In this document: positions 30,538 through 42,268 of the stretch, piece by piece | How the letters are laid out: every line of letters begins with the position of its first letter | Position numbering within the stretch: the stretch's first letter is position 1 | DNA from: Charina bottae | Lineage: Eukaryota > Chordata > Lepidosauria > Squamata > Charinaidae | Assembly (NCBI GenBank): GCA_023362775.1 | Contig: JALMGJ010000002.1 | Location: forward strand, 35,117,914 to 35,181,913 | DNA length: 64,000 nucleotides | Reading direction: 5' to 3' | Program-made: the position numbers and the translations under genes | The notes under the pieces: model-generated | What the model was told of the DNA's origin: nothing | The model's database searches: none | Seen by the model: the letters and a program-made list of their open reading frames with translations, nothing else

Positions 30538-31318
30538 GTAAGTACCACTATGTCCTTATATGTATGGATTGAGTTTATCCTTCCCACTCTCTTCTTCTTA
30601 GTAAGGTAAGATTCCCAGTTCCAGGTAACTGGCCACTCTCACTTTTTTTCCTCTTCATTTCTTGAAGGAAAAGCTTTTTCTATTCAATGCAAGCCACACA
30701 CCTTTGAAAGCTCCAGTTTCAGAGGCTCCCTTGAAATTGGGCCAGGGAAGTTGGCATTGAGCTTGAAAGCCTCGGTCAGGAATCTTGCAAGATGATTCCA
30801 AAAGGGAAGGTGGGGCTTGGCTCTTCACAGCACGACTCTGGGTGATGCCAGGGAGAGTCACCAAACAGTGTCTCTCTTCCATCTTCCTCCCTCCCTCCTC
30901 CTCTCCTTTCTTTTTCCTCTCCTGGCCTGGGCAGATGGGCACAGTCCATAACCAATAGCATCTCTCTTTATTTTGTGGGCCACTTTGGGTCCCAGATGAA
31001 TTCACAGCCAAACTGTACCACCTTGTGCTTTGTGTGTCTGGACACTAGCTTCCTGTTTAATTTTGGTTTAAAATAAAGGAACACAGTGCTTTTTAAAAAT
31101 AAAGAAGCCAGGGAGTGTGGCCAAGGGCTGTGGGCATATCGTGCTTTAAGACTGTGAAAGCACCCTCTAATTTGGGCGGGAATAAATTTATGCAGAAGCC
31201 ATTTCAGCTGTTCCAAAGAAAAGCTCCTTTCTGCTGAGTGGCTATTTTTATCAACCTTGAGGTAGAAATGTGTTACGGATTTGTGGCGGTGAGTTCAATG
31301 CAGGGTTGTCCTACCTTT
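30538..31318 (+). other. V2R-2 intron 1, first part
   Basis: Non-coding. The block near 31141-31200 (gactgtgaaagcaccctct) recurs at 56.53 kb upstream of V2R-5 exon 2, supporting equivalent introns. Nothing else seen. Confidence 0.7.
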
Positions 31319-31556
31319 ATAATTTTATTTTATCTATTTTGTATGAGTCAATCTGTCTTGACTCATGGCGACTGCCTGGATAAGTCCCTGCACTTTTCTT
31401 GGCAAGATTTCAGAAGTGGTTGGCCCTTCCTTCCTAGGGCTGAGAGAGGGACTGGCCCAAGGTCACCCAGCTGGCTTTGTGCCTAAAGCAGGACTGGAAC
31501 TCATGGTCTCCTGCTTTCTAGCCTGGTGCCTTACCCACTTTACCAACCTGGCTCAA
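31319..31556 (-). mobile_element. tRNA-derived SINE in V2R-2 intron 1
   Basis: On the minus strand a tRNA-like head (gagccaggttggtaaagtgg ... cctgctttaggcacaaag) is joined to a body with cacccagctgg/ggctgagag and gtccctgcac. The same family is at 35.28-35.50 kb and 42.18-42.27 kb. The head is shared with Sauria SINE, the tail differs. Confidence 0.8.
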
Positions 31557-32639
31557 CAATACAAGGGGTCACTAGATACCTTTGACTGTTACTGATAAGG
31601 AGGTCATTATAATAAACACTGAGAATGCAGTGTTGATACAGAAACTTATACTGTAACAAACATATACAGCAACATCAACAGCAGCAGCAACAAACTTGGG
31701 GCACTACATTTGTAAAGTTTGAGATTAGTCTATTCTGTCAAGTCAACCTAAATGTCTCTGAAACAGGATGACAAGGGAAATTTTTGAATATAGAGCAACG
31801 TCTTAAGAGACATGGCTAATTGTGAAACAGCATTTTCTCCTATTCTTAATGATGATATTAATATCCCCCCCACATTTCTACTCAATTTGAGCACTCAAGG
31901 CAGCAAACAATGAATTGCTTGCAAATACCTACATAATTTGCCAGAATATTTCCTTTCAAATATCCATACAACTAGTAATACAAGAAATCTTTGATGAAAT
32001 ATTCTTATTTATTAGAAACCTGTTTCTACCTTTGGGAATGGTTTTCCACACTGAAATTTAAATCAATGCATCCAGATTCTAATACACTTGATCCATTGGG
32101 ATCCTTATGGAAAAGTGTAAGTGTGCTGAACGATTTCCCCTCTAAATCATCATGTGGAGAAAAAGTAGTTGGCATCAGGCCCAGGGCTTCAGTGAGGATG
32201 ATTTTGAGCCTACGGGGAAGAATTTGTTCCTCCTCTTTCTCTTCAAGGGGAGGTCCCTCAGCGGTCAATGGGAGACAGACAGAAGTGCGTCACGTGGACA
32301 GGCCTTCATGCAGGAATTTGCTAGTTTTTAATTGAGCAGGAAATGCCTGATGTTATTTCCTACACTGTGATGTAGTGAGAGTAAGCGCCTGTCCTTCTCT
32401 GTCCACATGAGAGCAACCCGATTAGTTTGCACTTTTTTAGGGTGATCCATCCAATCACCGTTCCACAGATTTCAGATTGTGGATTTCTTAACTGCCCATA
32501 GTCATAAAATGGAAATTCAACTGGTTGTTATAAATGCCCTTAAAGGAGGATTTACAAGAAATATCACACAACTACTTTATGAACTGACACACCCCCCCCA
32601 ACTGAAGGTGAAGACCTATTCACATCTCTTATCTTGCAG
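31557..32639 (+). other. V2R-2 intron 1, remainder
   Basis: Non-coding, A/T-rich; the last 300 bases resemble the sequence before exon 2 of V2R-5. The pyrimidine-rich acceptor tcttatcttgcag closes it. Confidence 0.75.
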
Positions 32640-32928
32640 TCAGATTGTGAGCTACTGGCACATCCTGCCCTTCTTCTTTGCCATTCATCAGATCAACCAG
32701 AATCCAAAGATGTTACCCAACATCACCCTGGGCTACAACATCTATGAGAACTTCTTCAGTGCAAGAATAACATATGATGCCATGATGGATTTGCTATCAA
32801 TGGGGCAGGAGAATGTCCCAAACTACAGTTGTGGAAGACAAAAACCTACATTGGTGGTGCTTGAAGGGACTGATTCTGAGCTCTTCAATCACATTTCAAC
32901 CATGCTGAGCATCTACAAAATCCCACAG
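32640..32928 (+). CDS. V2R-2 exon 2 (ligand-binding lobe)
   Basis: The 289-bp exon (one base plus 96 codons) encodes HILPFFFAIHQINQNPKMLP, NITLGYNIYENF and VLEGTDSEL, core of the ANF_receptor bilobed domain that binds ligand outside the cell. Acceptor cttgcag and donor GTATGA are intact. It is open and one codon shorter near its 5' end than V2R-5. Confidence 0.92.
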
Positions 32929-33564
32929 GTATGAATGGAAGTTGGAGCTAAATCCTCTTTGTAAATTGAGATTGGCATCCCCTTTGCCAGTCCCTCTCCT
33001 GCATGTTTTCTTTGACTTCCAGTAACTGATTTCACCTGAGTTCCCTCTAAGAGAATGGGGGGCAAAACATTATTTTCCCTCTTCTTCCAACCACATCTAA
33101 AGAAATAATCAAGAAATGGAATCAAAGGAAAAAGGGGTGGTGGGAATAGGACTTCAAGAGAATCTTTCCCCAGTTGAACAGAAAGACAATACAAACATGC
33201 TCAGGTGACATCTTTTTCTGCTCAGTTCACATCAGATTTCATCTTACCCAATCCACAAGTAGAACACATCCAGTGGACAGGTGTTACAGTGGAATTTTGC
33301 CATTTGTGGAAACCGTGTCCGAGTGTAGCCTCAAGGTTGCCTAACACTGTGATACATTTCCTACCATCTTGGAAGAAAATCAGTAACAGGTTATGACCAG
33401 GAACAGAGAAAGTGAGACAGGAAAGGAATAGCACATTTCATGGTGGAAACTGAAGGACAGGTAGAAGGAACTTCTCTGTAATGGAGAAAGAGCCTTAGAT
33501 TTAAGCACTCATTTTTTTGTCCCCCAAAAGCAAGACAATCACCATCTTTTCTATTGCATTTTAG
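32929..33564 (+). other. V2R-2 intron 2
   Basis: Non-coding. Closely similar to the sequence at 55.26-55.89 kb before the V2R-4 exon 3 piece, including 'ctgatttca(c/g)ctgagttccc'. Confidence 0.8.
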
Positions 33565-34374
33565 ATCAACTATGGGGTCATCAGCCACATTCCTGAACAA
33601 AAACATCATTTTCCTTCTTTCTATCGGATGAGTCCAAAACAAGAGCCTCCTCACTTGGCGATTGTCAAACTGCTCCTGCATTTCCGATGGACGTGGATCG
33701 GCCTCGCTGCTCCGGACAATGAAAGTGGAGAAAAGTTCAGAAGTTCTTTTGTGCTTGCGGCCATCAAGAAAGGGGTTTGTGTTGCCTTCTCAGAAAGCAT
33801 CCCTTTGGTAACTCAAACGATGACAAAGCCCTTCTTTTTATATTTTACAAACAAGGAAGTAAAAGTTATTGTTTGTCAACTGGACTTTCAGGCTTCGTTG
33901 GTGCTATCAGGAATAATAGTATCAGCTGGAGAGGCTAAAACAGTGTTTGGGGAGAAAGTATGGATTGCCACAGCTTTGCCAGATATAAGTGTCAGATTTT
34001 TTTACAGCCACACTGATCTCCAGCATAAACACCTTTTGTTATCCTTCTTAACTCAGGCAAAGGAGAGGACACAATTTCATGGTTTTAATACATATTTGTC
34101 TACTGTCGAAGAATTTGTGAACACAACATTTCAGTATTCCTTTCCAAGCCCTGTTTTATCCAAGAAAATTTGGGGAAGATGGACAGAAAAAGCCAACTGG
34201 GAAATCCCACCCCAGGATATGGCTGGAAGATTCCTGTCTGAGGATTCCTACAGTATTTCCACTTCAATCCAGGCTGTGGCCAGAGTCCTCCATGCTCTCT
34301 CTTCCTCCCACCTGAGTTGGAGAAGGATGCAACATAGGAATTATCTGGTACCACAGGTAGTACAGCCATGGCAG
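33565..34374 (+). CDS. V2R-2 exon 3 (ligand-binding lobe)
   Basis: The 810-bp exon is open (270 codons, phase 0 both ends) between gcattttag and GTAAGA. It encodes INYGVISHIPEQKHHFPSFY, HLAIVKLLLHFRWTWIGLAA, DNESGEKF, IKKGVCVAFSESIP and STSIQAVARVLHALSSSHLS, the typical central exon of V2R receptors that forms most of the ligand cleft. It is the most complete exon 3 in the window together with that of V2R-5. Confidence 0.94.
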
Positions 34375-34794
34375 GTAAGACTTTCTCCTTTGGGATTCCA
34401 AGGATACCCCTCCTACACTCGATGTTACATTGGAGAAGGGCAGGGCTGCACATGGGGTGGGGTGTTTCCCCCTTTCCCAGGTGCTAATGTGAGTTCTAAC
34501 TGGATGTGTAGACTGGAGAGAGAGAGGGGGGGAGGGGGAGTTTCCATCTCTAGATCTTCTAAACACTTGTGCTGGTTTGGGAAGCTGCAAGAAAAGGGAA
34601 TACTGCCTCAGTAGAGAGAAAGGCTCTTTTCCCATTTCCAGATTAAACATTAGAAATCCATCGTAACCTTCACACTCTCTCTTGATCATCCAACATTGGC
34701 TTTATCTAATGTGAAGACTAGGGCATCTCTCCTCACTTCTTGTCCTGCCACCACATGAAAGGGTCACATCTCTGCCTTCTTTTGGCGTCTTTAG

Positions 34795-35054
34795 TAGGCT
34801 GACCATATTTCCTTGAGAGAAAAACGGGACCCTAACCTACCAACAGCTCGCCGGACAAAGGCGTGCATGCATGCGTGTGTGTATGCGGGCGGGCGTGTAT
34901 GCGTGTGGACGTGTGGACGTGCGTGAAGGCACACTTCGCCGTGGGAACATTAAAAAACGGGACAAAATGGATATTTTTCTTAAAACGATGGGACGGTTGG
35001 GAATTGTTTAAAAACAGGACTGTCCCGTTCAAAACAGGACGTATGGTCAGCCTA
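34795..35054. mobile_element. Short hAT-like MITE in V2R-2 intron 3
   Basis: A 260-bp element has perfect 13-bp inverted ends (taggctgaccata ... tatggtcagccta) and an exact 8-bp duplication (gtctttag at 34787-34794 and 35055-35062). It includes GT-rich variable sequence and three 'acgggac'-like blocks. It has no coding capacity. Confidence 0.92.
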
Positions 35055-35277
35055 GTCTTTAGGGAACAATCAGTTCAACTGATCTTCTGATGCCTCCAAC
35101 CTCCTGGTCAAAGACGGGCACCCACGGCCATTATTTTTCTTCTGCAATTGTCTCCTCACTCAGGACCAGGTCCCAAGTTCCCTTTCCTGTTCCTATTAAA
35201 ATCCTTTCCTTCCTCCTATTAAAATCAAATCTCACTATATCCATTATTTTCCCCAATCTTTCCATTTCTTTTGTGTG

Positions 35278-35502
35278 TGTGTGTTTGTGCCTTCAAGTCA
35301 GTGTTGACTCCTGGCCACTTCCTGCACAAGTCCCTGCAATTTTATTTTCAAGATTTCAAAAGTAGATTGCATTGCCATTGCCTCCTTCCTAGGGCTGAGA
35401 GAGAGGGAATGGCCTAAGGTCACCCAGCTGGCCTCATGCCTAAGGCAGGACTCTCCTGGTTTCCACCCTGGTACCATAACCACTACACCAAACTGGCTCT
35501 CT
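35278..35502 (-). mobile_element. tRNA-derived SINE in V2R-2 intron 3
   Basis: The minus strand begins agccagtttggtgtagtggt (tRNA head) and continues with the same body as the SINE at 31.3 kb (gtgaccttaggccat, gtccctgca). Preceded by a short GT run. Confidence 0.85.
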
Positions 35503-36189
35503 TTCCATTTCCTACTATCCCTTATTCATTTCATAAAGTGATGGTATAATTGTAGAACCCAGAAAGAAGTAAAAAACAAACAAACAAACCTATATTGGCA
35601 TGAACTTTGCTACTTCTATTGCCTCTTAACCTTAAAGAAGAAGAGACAGATTTATGCAAAGGTCAAATGGTTCATTAATAAATCAGCACTTTCACCAGAT
35701 ACATGCTGAAGCCCCCTTTTCCTTCTAACAGAACTCAGATTTGTGGTTCTTTCCTCCCAGCAGATGATAGAGACAAAGGGGTGGGGCCACAATCCCACAG
35801 AAGAGGTAGGGGAGGGGAAGACGAGGTAAGGCAGGGGAAGCAGGAAAAGTTCATTAGGACATTCACAAAGAAAGTAGGACAATTCACCACCAGGCTGATG
35901 CAGAGTGTCCAAAGACAGGATGAGTCAATATTCCATGGAAGCAAATTTAGCACACTGATGTTGTTGCCAATGACAACACCATACATAGTTGGCACTTTTG
36001 ACCAGCAATTTCATAAGACAGAGCAGGCCACAGTGATCAATTGAAACGAGAGTGAGAGAGGAAATCTGTAATTAGATTCTTCCTTCCAACATTTGCAGAC
36101 AGAGGCATTGAGTTGAAGTTGCCCAGTTTTGCACAAGGACAGGAATGGGAATGTATAAGGTACAGGAATGATTCTCCATGTCTTTGCAG

Positions 36190-36417
36190 CTTCATCCGTT
36201 TCTAAGAAACTTTCAGCTTTACAATTTTTCCATGGATGGCCTTTATTTGGATGAGGACAGAAATCCTGTTGCTGACTTTGATATTATGAACTGGGCAGTA
36301 TTTCCTAACAAGTCTGCTGCTCGGGTGAACATTGGGACTGTAGAAAGAGAGGCCTTTTCGGAAGTCCAGCTCTCCATCAATGAGAGTGCCATCATATGGC
36401 CTACGTCATTTAGCCAG
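36190..36417 (+). CDS. V2R-2 exon 4
   Basis: A 228-bp open exon (76 codons, phase 0) encodes LHPFLRNFQLYNFSMDGLYL through IIWPTSFSQ, the last part of the ligand lobe. tttgcag acceptor and GTAGCT donor are present. Homologous to 436-666 and 62720-62947. Confidence 0.93.
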
Positions 36418-37184
36418 GTAGCTGAATCTGCTTGTTTGGGGGTTTCTCATTTATCTGCTCACATACGTCTCTCTGAAATTGGAGCTTACCAGCCTTGCCG
36501 CTCTGATGGAGGGTCCATGCTGGAAAAAGATCAGGTTGAAGGACATCTTACCCAGGGCTTCCTCGGTACTGGAATCTGCTTTCAGATTGGGCTACTAGGA
36601 AATTAAGATTCTAGAGACATATAGTGGAAGAAAGCATAGGGTCAAGTTATGTAGAAGCTGGCCTAGCAATTGCTAAGATAGCAGCAAACAACCTTTTGTT
36701 TCCCCTGCTTTGGATTACACTTCCCATGGTTTCTTACCATTGGCCATTTGAGCTGAAACAGATGGGACCTGAAATCCAAATCACATGTTGCCTCTGCCCA
36801 AAAGAGGACAAATGATGGCTAAAGATGCCTGACCAGAAATGCCAACAGTCTCTCCTGAACTTTGAGGCATCTCTGGGAAAAAGTCATGCTGAAATGAGAC
36901 TACTTCAGGGGCTTCTGAAGAAGAAGAAGATGATGTTTAAAATGATTTTCTAAACACTACTTTCATGAGTTTCAGCATATGCTCTGTGTGAAGAAAGACA
37001 TTAAGCTATATAAGGATGGTTCATGAATTCAAACAATGTGTAACCATATGTGTGTTGTGTTCAAAATTCCATGATTAAAAAAACCCATGGTTTCGCCCAG
37101 TCTATAATCCCAGCCTGGGACACATTTCTATTCAAATAAGTATTACCTCTAATTTAAGTTTCCCTGAATTTTCTTTGTGTTTAG
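36418..37184 (+). other. V2R-2 intron 4
   Basis: Non-coding. It preserves the site that carries the solo LTR in V2R-1, uninterrupted, near 36705-36715. Confidence 0.8.
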
Positions 37185-37311
37185 AAAGTGCCTTTTTCTA
37201 GATGTACTGAAAGTTGCCTGCCAGGATACACCAAGCTCACGAGAGAGGGAGCACCGGTTTGCTGCTACGACTGTTCTCTGTGTATGGAAGGAACAATCTC
37301 CAGACAGGAAG
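37185..37311 (+). CDS. V2R-2 exon 5 (cysteine-rich linker)
   Basis: A 127-bp open exon encodes [27 protein letters not shown] then MEGTIS, the NCD3G linker. One Pro in the CSPC motif of the other copies is Leu here. It ends in phase 1 before GTAGGT, but the exon it should join has lost its beginning. Confidence 0.9.
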
Positions 37312-37584
37312 GTAGGTGACTCAAAAGCAGAGAAGGAGTCCCATCCAAATATTAACCAGGCCCGATCCTGCTTAGATTCAAAGCCCAACCCAGTCTCTTA
37401 GATGCTGCTATCGGCTAAGGGACCTAACCTACTAGTAACCTATCAATCTATTTCTCTTTCCAAAGACAATTGTGTCTGAGGTGGGTATGGGTGTTCCCGA
37501 GAACAGGATTCTGGTCTTAGCAATGATTAGTGAAGCACGTTTTATAAGCAAACCTTAAAGGAATTTTATTTACAGGAAATAGAT
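37312..37584 (+). other. Sequence replacing the start of V2R-2 exon 6
   Basis: It begins with the normal intron 5 start but then has no similarity to the start of the 7TM exon. Origin not recognised. Confidence 0.6.
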
Positions 37585-38315
37585 TACAAACACCCATAGT
37601 CAAAGCCAACAACCGTGATCTCACCTACATTCTCCTGGTCTCCCTCCTCCTTTCCTTCTTGATTGCCCTTCTATTCATTGGTCGCCCCAATAAAGTGACC
37701 TGCCTTCTTCGACAAACTGCCTTCAGTGTTGTTTTCTCAGTTGCCGTGTCTTCCTTGCTGGCCAAGACTGTCATGGTGGTGGTGGCCTTTCTGGCCACAA
37801 AGCCAGGCAGCAGGATGAGGAAATGGCTGGGGAAGGGTCTGGCCAACTCCATCCTCTTTTCCTGCTGTGGGGTTCAGGTGGGCATCTCTGTCATATGGCT
37901 GGGAACCTCTCCCCCATTCCCAGATTCTGACCTGCATTCCCAACCAGGACAGATCCTGCTGCAGTGTAATGAAGGCTCAGTCACCATGTTCTACACTGCA
38001 CTGGGCTACATGGGGTTTCTGGCTGCCATCTGCTTCTTGGTGGCTTTCCTGTCCCGGAAGCTGCCGGGGACCTTCAACGAAGCCAAGTGGATCACCTTCA
38101 GCATGCTGGTTTTCTGCAGCGTTTGGGTCTCCTTTGTCCCCACCTACCTGAGCACCAAAGGGAAATACATGGTGGCTGTGCAGATCTTCTCCATCCTGGC
38201 CTCCAGCGTGGGCTTACTGGGCTGCATCTTTGTACCCAAGTGCTACATAATTATCCTGAGACCTGACATGAACACCAAGGAGCATCTCATGATGAAAAGC
38301 CATGAGGACTCTTGA
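37585..38315 (+). pseudogene. V2R-2 exon 6, 5'-truncated 7TM domain
   Basis: The homology to the V2R-1 7TM exon starts at [13 protein letters not shown] and runs open to TGA (HEDS-stop). About 180 bp are missing: the end of the cysteine-rich linker and TM1. TM2-TM7, the [15 protein letters not shown] stretch and [14 protein letters not shown] are intact. A tttatttacag at 37565-37575 could act as a new acceptor, but a splice there would still give a six-helix protein. The gene is therefore probably non-functional although every other exon is open. Confidence 0.9.
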
Positions 38316-38587
38316 TTTTGCCACTTATTTTTCATCCATTTGATCGGTAAGGTCCAATAATGTACTTGGAACTAAAGTCCATGTTTTTTATGTGTCCTGA
38401 GAAAACTTTTCCCCGCTTGAGAGCTGTGGAATGCAAGAACACTTTTTCTATCAGCCAAAATATTTCACTGTGGTTTCAAGGAGACATTGCTAGACCCAAC
38501 CATTCTGGAGAATTTTTGTCCAGTTGAGAAGGTGGTCATGCAACAGCTTCAGGGTATCCTGAATGAAGTGGATTATCTGCACAACTT

Positions 38588-38926
38588 CTAGTCAGTAGTG
38601 GCTCAGCGGGTAAGACGCCAGGCTTGTCTGTCAGAAGATTGCAAGTTTGGAGGTTCAAGTCCCTAGTCCCACATGACGGAGTGTGCTCCCGCACTAGCCC
38701 CAGCTCTTGCCAACCTAGCAATTCGAAAGCATGCAAACACACATAGATTAATAGGTACCACTTCGGTGGGTAGGTAACAGCGTTCCGTGTGCGTCATGCC
38801 GGCCACATGACCGTGGAAGCTTCTTTGGACAACGCTGGCTCTTCGGCTAACAAATGGAGATGAGCACCGGCCCCAGGAGTCAGACACAACTGCACAAATG
38901 TGCAGGGGGACCTTTACCTTTTTATG
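38588..38926 (+). mobile_element. tRNA-derived SINE of Squam type
   Basis: A tRNA-like head (gtggctcagcgggtaagacg, then ggttcaagtcccta as box B) is followed by ctagcccca, gccggccacatgacc, cggctaacaaatggagatgag and a pyrimidine-rich end (cctttaccttttt). This layout is known from squamate genomes; the family name is given from general recall. Confidence 0.8.
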
Positions 38927-38929
38927 GAA

Positions 38930-39130
38930 TTAAAACAGCATTGGTCACAGTTTTGGATGACTTCTAGCATGAACGGGATTGAGGTAGTGTGTCCATCCTT
39001 GCTCTTCTTGATCTCTCATCAGCCTTCGATACCATCAATCATGGTATCCTTCTGGAATGACTATGAGGGTTGGGGTGGATGGCACTGTACTGTGCTGGTT
39101 CTCTGGTTCCATTATCTGGCCCTATAGCCT
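38930..39130 (+). mobile_element. L2-type LINE fragment
   Basis: In one frame it reads LALLDLSSAFDTINHGILLE, the RT motif A block of L2 LINEs (LLDLSAAFDTVDH). The frame is lost on both sides. Confidence 0.75.
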
Positions 39131-39342
39131 CAGTCACTGTTTAGAGTCTATCCATGTGGTTTTCTTAAATCACGAGTGGTTTACCATTGCCTTTTCCAAC
39201 CCAGCATGAAATCATTCCTTTGCTGTTCTCACTAAAGGGATCATACACCTCCAGCATCCTCCTGTATTGCTACTGCCAGATAGAGGTGCCAGATTACTTT
39301 TACTGGGCAGTGGGACCACATTCTCTCCTAATCCCTCTCAGG

Positions 39343-39382
<40 letters not shown>
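39343..39382. repeat. (CA)n microsatellite
   Basis: Twenty CA units. Confidence 0.95.
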
Positions 39383-39385
<3 letters not shown>

Positions 39386-40070
39386 ATCTGGCAGAGTAGC
39401 AGGACTTGGGGTGGGGGCATCATGTGTTTTGTCTTTATGTACATTCAATAAACCATCAGCTACTATTAGCCCCATCAAGTAAATCAGACCAAGAATTCAA
39501 CTCCACAGGAAGGCTAATGCTACTTTTATTAAGCGTTGCTATGAGAACGGAATATTGCAAGTCTGATTGTGTCCCTTCTCCTCCTTTATATAGTTCACTG
39601 AATTATATAATTCACCAATCAGGAGGGACATGGATCCAATAAAAAGATGAGAAAGGTGTCTGTCTGAGTAGCTTCTGAATGTTTTATGGCTGTTGTGGAG
39701 TTAAAATATGTTTTACCCCATTTGCCTGGACAACAGAGCTTGCATATTGATTTTAAAAATATTTCAAATTCAGGCAACTTCACATTAAAGGGATAAGTTT
39801 CGTTCTTTATTTTTAGTTTAAAAACACTGATACTGCATATACAGTATACAGGCCTAAACATGAAACATATATAATAATTTTGTAACTTCTGGAGTATATT
39901 TGAGCCTGAATGTGCAGGGGTTCCCCAAGGCCTGAAAAATACTTCAAGGGTTCCTCCAGGGTCAAAAGGTTGAGAAAGGCTGCCCAATAGAATTCTAGAG
40001 TTGGTGGGAGTTGTTGAGATTCTTCAGTGTAACTTACATTTATCTTCAGTGCAGATAATTAAAACACGTC
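39383..40070. other. Intergenic spacer with a possible hAT end
   Basis: The right part (39915-39984) reads on the minus strand as cagcctttctcaaccttttg with ccctggaggaaccc, which resembles hAT termini seen in amniotes. No partner end or target duplication was found. The rest is unassigned. Confidence 0.45.
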
Positions 40071-41250
40071 CCAGACAGACGGCTGCCTAGACTATGATTA
40101 AACACATCCAATGAAGGGAAGCCCAATCTTTTTTAATATCCTTGGGTTTATTCTTCAGCTGTTCATACAATTAGGATTTTTTTCTCTAACATTGGATCGG
40201 AATGTATCTGCCTGTAACATAAATCTAGTATTCACGAACAAAATTAGTATTGGCGGGGCATGATTCTGCCAAGGTTAGAAGAGTTAGGAGAAGACTTCTG
40301 GTCCTCCAGGATATACAGATGTTTTGCTGGCCATGACCTCCATGCCTCCATACCAGGCATAGCGACCACGATAAACTTTAAAACTTCCAAATTCACCCTC
40401 TGAGGCAAAAGGATACGGACTCTGCCCTGTCGTATATGAACACTTGTGGGCCTCGATTTCATGGCGTCTGCAGTCATGAATGTTACTGGCTTTCTCTTTT
40501 GCAGTAATGAGAAGACTTTGTGACAGGGGTCTCTGATAATTGCTCAGGATGATAGATCATCTCCTGGGTGTATTTATTCTGGTGTATCTGACTTGAATGT
40601 TGGAAGGGGTCCCAACCCTACCAGGACAGGGAGAGAAGGAATTCTGATGTTGTCACTGATTAGTGAAAAACTGTTCAGTTGTCTTCGTATATTACACACT
40701 TTAGCATCTCAAAAATAAGTTTGGTCAGTAAAAGGCAGTCAGACTTTTCAGAACTGGCCCCTTGAGAGATCAGTTAAACTCTTCAACTGGAATTATGTCA
40801 ATGTTCACACAAATTTATTTCTCCAACTGCACATCTACAGATGAAGTCTTGTCAAGAGTCCACTGTGGTTCCCTCTCCCTTTATAATTATGAAAATCATG
40901 GAAATTTATTCTATTTCCATCAAAGCCTAAGGGATGACTATCCACCCCCGTTCACGGTCACCTTTGAAACCAAGATAAAAAATACTTAAACACTCCCAAT
41001 CAAGCAAACATGATAAATATTCGTAGAAAAACCTTCAAAATACGTCCAACTCTATGAAGAGCATATGGTGGGATTCCTGTGGCAGTCCCAAACTTAGTGC
41101 TGCCCCTTTAATGTGCCAGTCTGCATTTAATCTCCCTTGGTAGAGTCAGTGTGGCTGTGCTCTTTGGCAAGAGAATTGTGCTTCTCCTAAGACAGCTCTG
41201 GGACCCAAGTGGGTGGCGCCTGTCTCAGAGAACTGTAGCAGATCTCCCTC
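40071..41250 (+). promoter_or_regulatory. V2R-3 conserved 5' flank
   Basis: Similar along most of its length to the flanks of V2R-2 and V2R-4, including the segment now isolated at 10.5 kb. Blocks ctccctttataattat and tagagtcagtgtggctgtg are retained. Likely no longer relevant because the gene is dead. Confidence 0.55.
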
Positions 41251-41424
41251 ATGATACGTGAAATTATGTTAATGCTGCTGATTCATTTACTGGTGTCCCA
41301 TTTTATCTGTGGACCACTGAAGTCTAAATGTCCATTGAATGTATTGGAAAAGGAATAATATTTACTAAATCACTACAAACCAGATCTCCTGATTAGTGGA
41401 ATCATATCTTCATCTGTTACTATG
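41251..41424 (+). pseudogene. V2R-3 exon 1, nonsense-mutated and truncated
   Basis: The ATG and signal peptide (MIREIMLMLLIHLLVSHFIC) are recognisable, but TAA at 41356-41358 ends the frame where V2R-2 and V2R-4 continue. The 3' part of the exon is lost at an L2 insertion. Confidence 0.88.
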
Positions 41425-42135
41425 AATAAACACATTTATTTATTTATTTAAACAAATTTATATGGCCACTCAACTTACTCACATCCAACTCACAACCAAC
41501 TCACAACCAACTCACCCCCACCCAAACTCTGGGCAGCTTAGAAGATTAAAAACCAATAAATTGCCCAGGGGTGGAAACAAGCATACTCTAAATTAGCTAT
41601 TTAATCAGCTCCATCTCAACCTGGGGTCCCCAGGCTCGCAGACGGAACCACGTCTTCAGGGCCTTCTGGAAAATCATCAAAGTGGGGGACAATCTTATCT
41701 CTTGTGGAATAAGATTCCATAGGGAGGGAGAAACCACAGAGAAGGCCCTTTTTCTTGGTCCCACCATATGTACCTCCCTAATTGATGGGACCCACATCAT
41801 ACCCTGCCTCCCCGCTCTGGTGGGCCAGGTAGATGTAACTGGGGAAAGTTGGTCCTTCCGATAACCTGAAGGGTTTTCAAGGTGATAACCAGCACCTTGA
41901 AGTGGACCTAGAAGCAAATCGCCAACCAATGCAGCTCCCGCAAAACAGGTGTCACATGCACAAATTTAGACTTATGCAGAACTGCGTGAGCCGCCACATT
42001 TGTTTGAACCAATTCAAGCTTCCAGATTCTCCTCAAGGGCAGCCCCATGTAGAGCATGTTACAATAGTCAATACGGGAGGTGACTATGGCGTGGGTGACT
42101 GAGAGAAGGGCATGTCGGGGGGGGGGGTTTCCCCT
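41425..42135 (-). mobile_element. L2-type LINE 3' fragment
   Basis: On the minus strand it reads VTHAIVTSRIDYCNMLYMGL, VTPVLRELHWLAICF and then RAFSVVSPSLWNLIPQEIRL, the C-terminal signature of L2 LINEs. The 3' end, with ATTT-type repeats, lies at about 41430-41450. Frames are broken. Confidence 0.85.
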
Positions 42136-42175
42136 GCATTTGAGCCTGTTTTTTCTCCTGGCATCTGCCTGAACA

Positions 42176-42268
42176 AATCTGTGCAGTTTCCTTGGCAACA
42201 TTTTCAGAAGTGGCTTGCTCTCCTGGTTTCCAGCTTGGTGCCTTAACCACAATACCAAACTGGTCCCA
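42176..42268 (-). mobile_element. SINE fragment with internal deletion
   Basis: A minus-strand tRNA head (gggaccagtttggtattgtgg) is joined to a short piece of the body seen at 31.3 and 35.3 kb (cttctgaaaatgttgccaagg). Confidence 0.7.

Larger units (their letters stand above)
34375..36189 (+). other. V2R-2 intron 3
   Basis: Non-coding; contains a hAT element (34795-35054) and a SINE (35278-35502). The part from about 35870 is shared with introns of V2R-1 and V2R-5. Confidence 0.8.

Noticed and set aside
34863..35090. Cys/Arg-rich 75-codon frame
   Set aside because: It is read from the GT-rich variable core of the hAT MITE.
38930..39130. A receptor or other host exon at this position
   Set aside because: The only meaningful peptide (LLDLSSAFDTINH type) is an L2 reverse-transcriptase motif.
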